This document shows positions 12,712 to 16,840 of a DNA stretch of 16,840 nt, one piece after another; within the stretch, counting starts at the first letter, position 1; each line of letters starts with the position of its first letter. Origin of the DNA: Treponema sp. Its GTDB lineage: Bacteria; Spirochaetota; Spirochaetia; Treponematales; Breznakiellaceae. The stretch spans positions 1 to 16,840 of the forward strand of contig JAISGE010000091.1 of NCBI GenBank assembly GCA_031263265.1, given 5' to 3'. Position numbers and translations under genes: made by a program. The notes beneath the pieces are model-generated. The model saw only the letters and a program-made list of their open reading frames with translations, did no database searches and was not told the origin of the DNA.

Positions 12712-13773
12712 ATGAGTAACATACTGGATATAGAAACCAAAAAACAACTGATCGGCGCAAACTGGCGGCTTGAAGACCTTGAAGAAGTTCCTTTTATCAT
12801 TGAGGTGGGACCCTTTCACGGTGCCACAAAGGACTTCTTCCATGATGATGATGCGGAACTGCACTGGGCTGAGGATTTTAGCGCGAAACGGGAGGGGGTA
12901 TATGATTATGGTTTTCCCAACATCAAGCCCAACAAAGGCATCGGTATTGTGGCTGCGGCCTTTGGCTGCGAGTATAAGGTAAATGCCGAAGCCGACCCCT
13001 GGATAACCCCACTCATCCGGGAAGAGAATGTGGATGATGTATATAAACTGGAAATACCCGATCCGGTGAACAACCCGGTGTATCAGGATGCGTGGAAACG
13101 CCTGGACTACCTGCAAAGCCATTCCTCAATACCCTTACGGGTGGTTAATGTGCCTTCCCCCTTGGTAACTGCATCGCTCATCTGGGATTATACATCCTTT
13201 ATTGAGGCCACGTTGACCTATCCTGATGAAGTACACGCGCTGTTGGAAAAAGTAACCGAAGCGACCATTCTGTATATTAAAGAACAGTTTAAGCGGATCA
13301 CCAATTTCTACAGTATAAGCCACGAGGTATGGCATATTCCCCGCGAGGTAGGGGTCCGGATAAGCGATGATACTGCAGCCCTCTTATCCCCTAAACTATA
13401 CCGGGAATTCGGGGTTGCATACAACTCCAAGATTGCCGCGGCCGCGGGGGGTATTGTGATCCACTCCTGTGGTAATGTCCAGAATGTCGCGGGAGTCATG
13501 ATGGAAACTCCGGGCTTACGGGGTTTGGATTTTACCATTCCCCAAGTGCCAAACTGGGAAATGCTTCGGGATGCAGTAGCCGGGAAAACGGTTTTGTGTT
13601 TGCGTCATAATTACTGGGATCACCTCAATGACGCCCAGGTGGATTTGGCGGACTATTCAAAAAAGCTGCTTGATTTTTTTGGCCGGAAGGGTCTGTTTAT
13701 TCAAACTTCCACACCCACTACCGAAGAAGCCATTGTATTAGGTGAAAAACTGCATCAACTCTTATCAAAATAA
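12712..13773 (+). CDS. Uroporphyrinogen decarboxylase-family protein, methyltransferase type (MtaA/CmuA-like)
   Basis: The 353-residue TIM-barrel protein shows the UroD-family segments LRVVNVPSPLVTASLIWDYT, YPDEVHALLEKVTEA and LLSPKLYREFG. The zinc-type motif GIVIHSCGN has His251 and Cys253, as in corrinoid:coenzyme methyltransferases. It lacks the basic substrate-binding residues expected for haem synthesis, and no other haem gene is nearby, so a role in corrinoid-dependent methyl transfer is more likely. The last expected thiol ligand near the C terminus is not evident: the region reads LFIQTSTPTTEE. Its partners (corrinoid protein, reactivase) are not in the window. It stands alone with its own promoter and is preceded by a GGGGATAGGG-type site. 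Confidence 0.82.
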   Translation: MSNILDIETKKQLIGANWRLEDLEEVPFIIEVGPFHGATKDFFHDDDAELHWAEDFSAKREGVYDYGFPNIKPNKGIGIVAAAFGCEYKVNAEADPWITPLIREENVDDVYKLEIPDPVNNPVYQDAWKRLDYLQSHSSIPLRVVNVPSPLVTASLIWDYTSFIEATLTYPDEVHALLEKVTEATILYIKEQFKRITNFYSISHEVWHIPREVGVRISDDTAALLSPKLYREFGVAYNSKIAAAAGGIVIHSCGNVQNVAGVMMETPGLRGLDFTIPQVPNWEMLRDAVAGKTVLCLRHNYWDHLNDAQVDLADYSKKLLDFFGRKGLFIQTSTPTTEEAIVLGEKLHQLLSK

Positions 13774-13800
13774 AAAAAACAGGGGGGCTTCATCCCCCCT
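13773..13800 (-). terminator. Intrinsic terminator of the gnd-pfkB operon
   Basis: AGGGGGG (13781-13787) and CCCCCCT (13794-13800) form a 7-bp GC stem with a 6-base loop. On the minus strand it is followed by GT8, read from the A run at 13772-13779. It begins about 22 bases after the kinase stop. It may also slow plus-strand transcripts leaving the UroD-like gene. Confidence 0.85.
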
Positions 13801-13822
13801 ATCCCTGAAAAGCGAGGATACG

Positions 13823-14962
13823 TTAACGCTGAATACGGGCAGAGCCGCCTTGGGCAAAGGCTTCTACCTGATCCAGACTCACCATGGAGGTGTCTCCAGG
13901 GGTAGTTGTAATCAAGGCTCCATGGGCCCAGCCGAGCTTTAAGGCTTCTTCAGGGCTTTTGCCGGAAAGGAGTCCATAGAAGAGTCCCGCGGCAAAACCA
14001 TCACCCCCACCAACCCGGTCGTACACATCCAGTTCACCGGTAGGCGCCAGATAGCTCTTACCCTCAAACCACAATACCGCGCTCCAGGAATGGCGGTTGG
14101 TGGAATGTACCTCCCTGAGGGTGGTTGCCACTGCTTTGATGTTGGGAAAATCCTTGACCACCCGTTCCATCATACCTAAGAATGTTCCAGGGTCCAGTTT
14201 GCTGGCAGCTTGGGTTTCCCGGGATCCTACTGCCGGTCCTTTGATGCCAAGCCCCTTCTGGAGGTCTTCTTCGTTACCTACCAGAATATCCACATGGCTT
14301 ACGATCTTTCGCAGGATCTGAGCCGCCCCTTCACTGGCTTGTTCTGGACTAAGCCCCTGTTCAGCCGCGGCCACTGCCCAGAGTTTCGCCCGGTAGTTGA
14401 GATCAAAGGAAACCACTGCACCGGCCTTTTGAGCTGCTTCCATAGCTTCGATGACCAGTTCTGGGGTGGTAGGTGACAGGGCCGAAAAAATCCCCCCGCA
14501 ATGGAACCAACGAACCCGGGGAGCGTCGCGGGTTCCAAAGATCCGGTTCCAATCAAAACTGCCTGGTTTAAGCCGTCCTGCAGCCTCGTTTGCCCGGTTG
14601 TAAAACACCACCGGCGCCCGTACTCCCTGGCCCCGGTCGCTCCACACAAGAGCCATGTTAGGTCCCCGGACCCCATCAAAGGCAAATCGCTGAAAATAGG
14701 GACATACCCCCGCCTTTTGCACCGCATATTCGATCCGTCTCCCCAAGGGGTAGTCCACTATGGCGCTGGCAAGCGCGGTTCGTAAACCGAAACAGGTGGA
14801 CAAGTTACTTGCTACATTGTACTCACCCCCGGAAACATGGAGCGTATACGCGCTCGCCTCTGCAAAAGGAATGATCCCTGGATCCAAACGGGTAACCAAA
14901 GCCCCTAGTGCCAAGAGATCGTGACTTGCTCCTGCTGCCGCAGGAATGGATAATGATGCCAA
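13823..14962 (-). CDS. PfkB-family sugar kinase, probable 2-keto-3-deoxygluconate kinase
   Basis: This 379-residue protein has the ribokinase-fold signatures: VSGGEYNVASNLS (about 43-55) at the sugar site, and DRVGGGDGFAAG (315-326) with catalytic Asp321 and the anion hole. SFDLNYRAKLW and HVDILVGNEEDL resemble KDG kinases more than ribokinase or fructokinase. It would phosphorylate 2-keto-3-deoxygluconate or a related keto acid using ATP. The start is TTG at 14962, supported by GGAGG (complement of 14971-14975) 8 bases upstream. It follows gnd with a gap of 34 bases, so the two form an operon for gluconate-type sugar acids. The length is longer than the usual 310-340 residues. Confidence 0.85.
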   Translation of the reverse strand: MASLSIPAAAGASHDLLALGALVTRLDPGIIPFAEASAYTLHVSGGEYNVASNLSTCFGLRTALASAIVDYPLGRRIEYAVQKAGVCPYFQRFAFDGVRGPNMALVWSDRGQGVRAPVVFYNRANEAAGRLKPGSFDWNRIFGTRDAPRVRWFHCGGIFSALSPTTPELVIEAMEAAQKAGAVVSFDLNYRAKLWAVAAAEQGLSPEQASEGAAQILRKIVSHVDILVGNEEDLQKGLGIKGPAVGSRETQAASKLDPGTFLGMMERVVKDFPNIKAVATTLREVHSTNRHSWSAVLWFEGKSYLAPTGELDVYDRVGGGDGFAAGLFYGLLSGKSPEEALKLGWAHGALITTTPGDTSMVSLDQVEAFAQGGSARIQR

Positions 14963-14996
14963 TTATAATACCTCCAAAAATATAATGAGCTAGTTT

Positions 14997-16508
14997 CTAG
15001 ACCGTATAGGTTGATGCGCTGGTAGCGGCTCCATGACCGGTCCAGTTGGTATGGAAGAATTCCCCGCGGGGCTTGTCCACTCGTTCATAGGTATGGGCGC
15101 CGAAGTAGTCCCGTTGGGCCTGGAGCAGGTTAGCAGGTAGCCGGTCCCGGCGATACGCATCAAAGTAGGCCAAGGCGCTTGAGAGCGCTGGAACAGGGAT
15201 ACCGTTCTCTACCGCGGTGGTCACGACGCGACGCCAAGCAACTTGAGCCTGTTCAATAATCGAAGTGAAAAAAGGATCTAACAGCAGGTTTTCCAGGTCA
15301 GGATTTTTATCAAAGGCTTCTTTTATCTTGCCCAGGAACACCGAGCGAATGATACAGCCTCCACGCCACATCAGTGCAATACCGCCGTAGTTGAGGTTCC
15401 ACTTGTATTCCTTCGCGGCTTCCCGCATCAACAGATAGCCCTGGGTATAGGAGACCACTTTGGCCGCGTACAAGGCTTTCTCCAAATCCTTGATAAAAGC
15501 ATCGGCATCAGCAGGTTTGGTGATCGTCGGGCTAGAGAAGATCTTAGAAGAACGAATCCGTTCATTTTTGGCCGCAGAAAGACAGCGGCTCCACACTGCT
15601 TCGCCTATCAAGGTGAGGGGTACCCCGAATTCCAGGGCTGCAATGCCCGTCCATTTACCGGTTCCCTTCTGCCCTGCGGTATCCAGGATCTTCTCTGCCA
15701 ACGGCTCCCCATCGGTATCTTTGAACCGGAGAATATCCCGGGTAATGGTGATGAGATAGCTGTTCAGTTCTCGGGTATTCCAATCATCAAAGACATCCCC
15801 CATAGCGTCGTAGGAAAGCCCCAGAACCTGCTTCAGTATATCATAGATTTCGCAGATAAGCTGCATATCTCCATATTCAATGCCGTTATGGACCATTTTA
15901 ACGAAATGGCCTGCCCCATTCTCCCCAACCCAGTCGCAACAGGGCAGATTCCCTTCAACCTTGGCGGCGATTGCCTGCAAGATGGGCTTTACCAGGGGCC
16001 AGGCCGCAGGAGAACCTCCCGGCATAAGGGATGGCCCGTTAAGGGCCCCTTCCTCGCCCCCTGATACGCCAGTACCAATGTACCAGAGTCCTTTGGATTC
16101 TACCGAAGCGGTACGCCGGATGGTATCTTGGTAATTGGAATTTCCCCCATCAATGATGATATCGCCTTGTTCGAAGACCTTCAGCAGTTGCTCAATGGTA
16201 GCATCCACCGCTTCTCCTGCCTTTACCATGATCACGGCTTTCCGGGGCCGCTTGAGGGCCCGGGCAAAAGCAGTAATATCTCGGTGGCCCTGGATATGTT
16301 TACCTGCCCCGCGGCCTTGGATAAAACTGTCCACCTTACCCGCGGTCCGGTTATATACCGCCACGGTGAAGCCCTTACTTTCCATATTAAGGACGAGGTT
16401 TTCTCCCATCACCGCTAGGCCGATAAGACCGATATCCGCTTCTGGAGAACCCGTATCAGAACCACTGTTTGTATGGGCAGCCTGCTGGCCGCTTTCTGTA
16501 TTACCCAT
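14997..16508 (-). CDS. gnd: 6-phosphogluconate dehydrogenase, decarboxylating
   Basis: This enzyme converts 6-phosphogluconate to ribulose 5-phosphate with CO2 and NAD(P)H in the pentose phosphate pathway. The ATG at 16508 is preferred over 16529, because the earlier codons overlap the ribosome binding site GAGGGGAG. The protein then has 503 residues. The Rossmann motif GLAVMG is at 30-35, followed by DGGNSNYQDTIRR. TGVSGGEEGALNGPSLMPGG forms the substrate loop, and GHFVKMVHNGIEYGD carries the catalytic Lys. GQKGTGKWT and the C-terminal RDYFGAHTYERVD with FHTNWTGHG complete a full long-form enzyme. A polar extension of about 24 residues rich in Ser, Gly and Thr precedes the Rossmann domain, which is unusual. 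It is the first gene of the operon. Confidence 0.97.
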   Translation of the reverse strand: MGNTESGQQAAHTNSGSDTGSPEADIGLIGLAVMGENLVLNMESKGFTVAVYNRTAGKVDSFIQGRGAGKHIQGHRDITAFARALKRPRKAVIMVKAGEAVDATIEQLLKVFEQGDIIIDGGNSNYQDTIRRTASVESKGLWYIGTGVSGGEEGALNGPSLMPGGSPAAWPLVKPILQAIAAKVEGNLPCCDWVGENGAGHFVKMVHNGIEYGDMQLICEIYDILKQVLGLSYDAMGDVFDDWNTRELNSYLITITRDILRFKDTDGEPLAEKILDTAGQKGTGKWTGIAALEFGVPLTLIGEAVWSRCLSAAKNERIRSSKIFSSPTITKPADADAFIKDLEKALYAAKVVSYTQGYLLMREAAKEYKWNLNYGGIALMWRGGCIIRSVFLGKIKEAFDKNPDLENLLLDPFFTSIIEQAQVAWRRVVTTAVENGIPVPALSSALAYFDAYRRDRLPANLLQAQRDYFGAHTYERVDKPRGEFFHTNWTGHGAATSASTYTV

Positions 16509-16600
16509 TTTTAACACTCCCCTCATCATACTACCCTATTTTTTAAATAAAAGAAATATCGGCTTAAAAACCTTTTTCCGAGGGAAATTCCTTAGACCTA

Positions 16601-16628
16601 ACTATAGGGAGTGAAGGAGCTGTATCAA
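16601..16628 (-). promoter_or_regulatory. gnd promoter
   Basis: On the minus strand TTGATA (complement of 16623-16628) and TATAGT (complement of 16601-16606) are spaced 16 bases apart. This predicts a start near 16595 and a leader of about 85 bases before the gnd ATG. No clear riboswitch fold is seen in the leader. Confidence 0.5.
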
Positions 16629-16736
16629 GGCGAAAATTTCTGTGTTTGGGGTACTTGACTCTTTTTAACTAAATGGATAGGGTGATTAATCCATTGCGGT
16701 TTACGGGAAGCCTGTCAGGATTTCTCGCAAGCTGGA

Positions 16737-16760
16737 GGATGTATACAAAAGTATACTTCC
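16737..16760. promoter_or_regulatory. Operator-like palindrome GGATGTATAC-AAAA-GTATACTTCC
   Basis: The two 10-base arms are inverted copies with one mismatch, around an AAAA centre. It ends 31 bases before the ATG at 16792, so it probably controls the gene starting there. TGTATAC cores are seen in operators of GntR-like regulators; the class is inferred. Apart from the gnd promoter, the stretch 16509-16736 shows no gene. Confidence 0.45.
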
Positions 16761-16791
16761 AAGGAACTTATCAAGGGAGGTAAGGGAATAC

Positions 16792-16840
16792 ATGGAAAAC
16801 CGCGTAATGTTGTGGTATAAACCTTTGTTCGGGGGGGGGG
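16792..16840 (+). CDS. Start of a gene cut by the window end (MENRVMLWYKPLFGG)
   Basis: GGGAGG at 16775-16780 precedes the ATG by 11 bases. Only 16 codons are visible and the last enter a run of G. NRVMLWYK resembles the first strand (LWY) of GH95-type alpha-fucosidases, but too little is visible to name it. Confidence 0.45.
   Translation, partial: MENRVMLWYKPLFGGG
16831..16840. repeat. Homopolymeric G tract (at least 10 G)
   Basis: The window ends in ten consecutive G within the first codons of a reading frame. It may be a slippage-prone phase-variation tract or a contig-end artefact. Confidence 0.6.

Noticed and set aside
1..16840. Search by eye for CRISPR arrays, tRNA or rRNA genes and phage or toxin-antitoxin systems
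   Set aside because: No regularly spaced repeats, no tRNA-like cloverleaf and no recognisable phage, defence or toxin genes were seen.

Overview
The window looks like chromosomal DNA of a host-associated, carbohydrate-fermenting spirochaete, most likely a Treponema-type organism. This is an inference from overall gene style: a relaxed lipobox on a sugar-binding lipoprotein, a beta-barrel-like protein with C-terminal Phe, an FTR1 iron permease, and abundant sugar-uptake genes next to decayed IS pieces. No rRNA, tRNA or CRISPR array was found, so the assignment is not proven.

Layout. (1) 1-919: two VOC-family (glyoxalase/epimerase fold) genes, the first cut by the window edge, followed by only the first 11 codons of a sugar-phosphate isomerase-like gene. 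(2) 954-1922, minus strand: a Gfo/Idh/MocA oxidoreductase fragment and a short-chain dehydrogenase broken by one extra base. (3) 1980-6216: a divergent promoter region, an AraC regulator, and a sugar ABC importer made of a binding lipoprotein and two permeases without an ATPase. (4) 6219-7311: shrunken copies of the two VOC genes directly ahead of an intact isomerase-like TIM-barrel gene. (5) 7391-7943: remnants of a CPBP protease and of an IS982-like transposase. (6) 8031-10074: a sirtuin, then an FTR1 iron permease behind a promoter with a palindromic operator candidate. (7) 10250-12487: an AT-rich outer-membrane-like protein, an IS remnant, a GNAT acetyltransferase with an overlapping mini-ORF, a DUF3781-like gene and several gene fragments. 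(8) 12605-13773: a uroporphyrinogen-decarboxylase-family methyltransferase gene with its own promoter. (9) 13773-16628, minus strand: gnd and a PfkB-family (KDG kinase-like) gene in one operon with promoter and terminator. (10) 16737-16840: an operator-like palindrome and the start of a new gene that runs into a G10 tract at the window end.

How they work together. AraC, the importer and the TIM-barrel/VOC/SDR/Gfo-Idh set form a plausible unit for uptake and oxidation or isomerisation of an unusual sugar or polyol. Gnd and the PfkB kinase belong to gluconate/pentose-phosphate or ketodeoxygluconate metabolism. The sirtuin and iron permease are independent genes.

Most interesting observation. 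The VOC-VOC-isomerase operon is present twice, about 6.2 kb apart, and the two copies have decayed in complementary ways. The left copy keeps both VOC genes but only 11 codons of the isomerase. The right copy keeps the isomerase but has the VOC genes reduced to about 40 codons each, by deletions that all keep the reading frame. I found no convincing new defence or mobile system.
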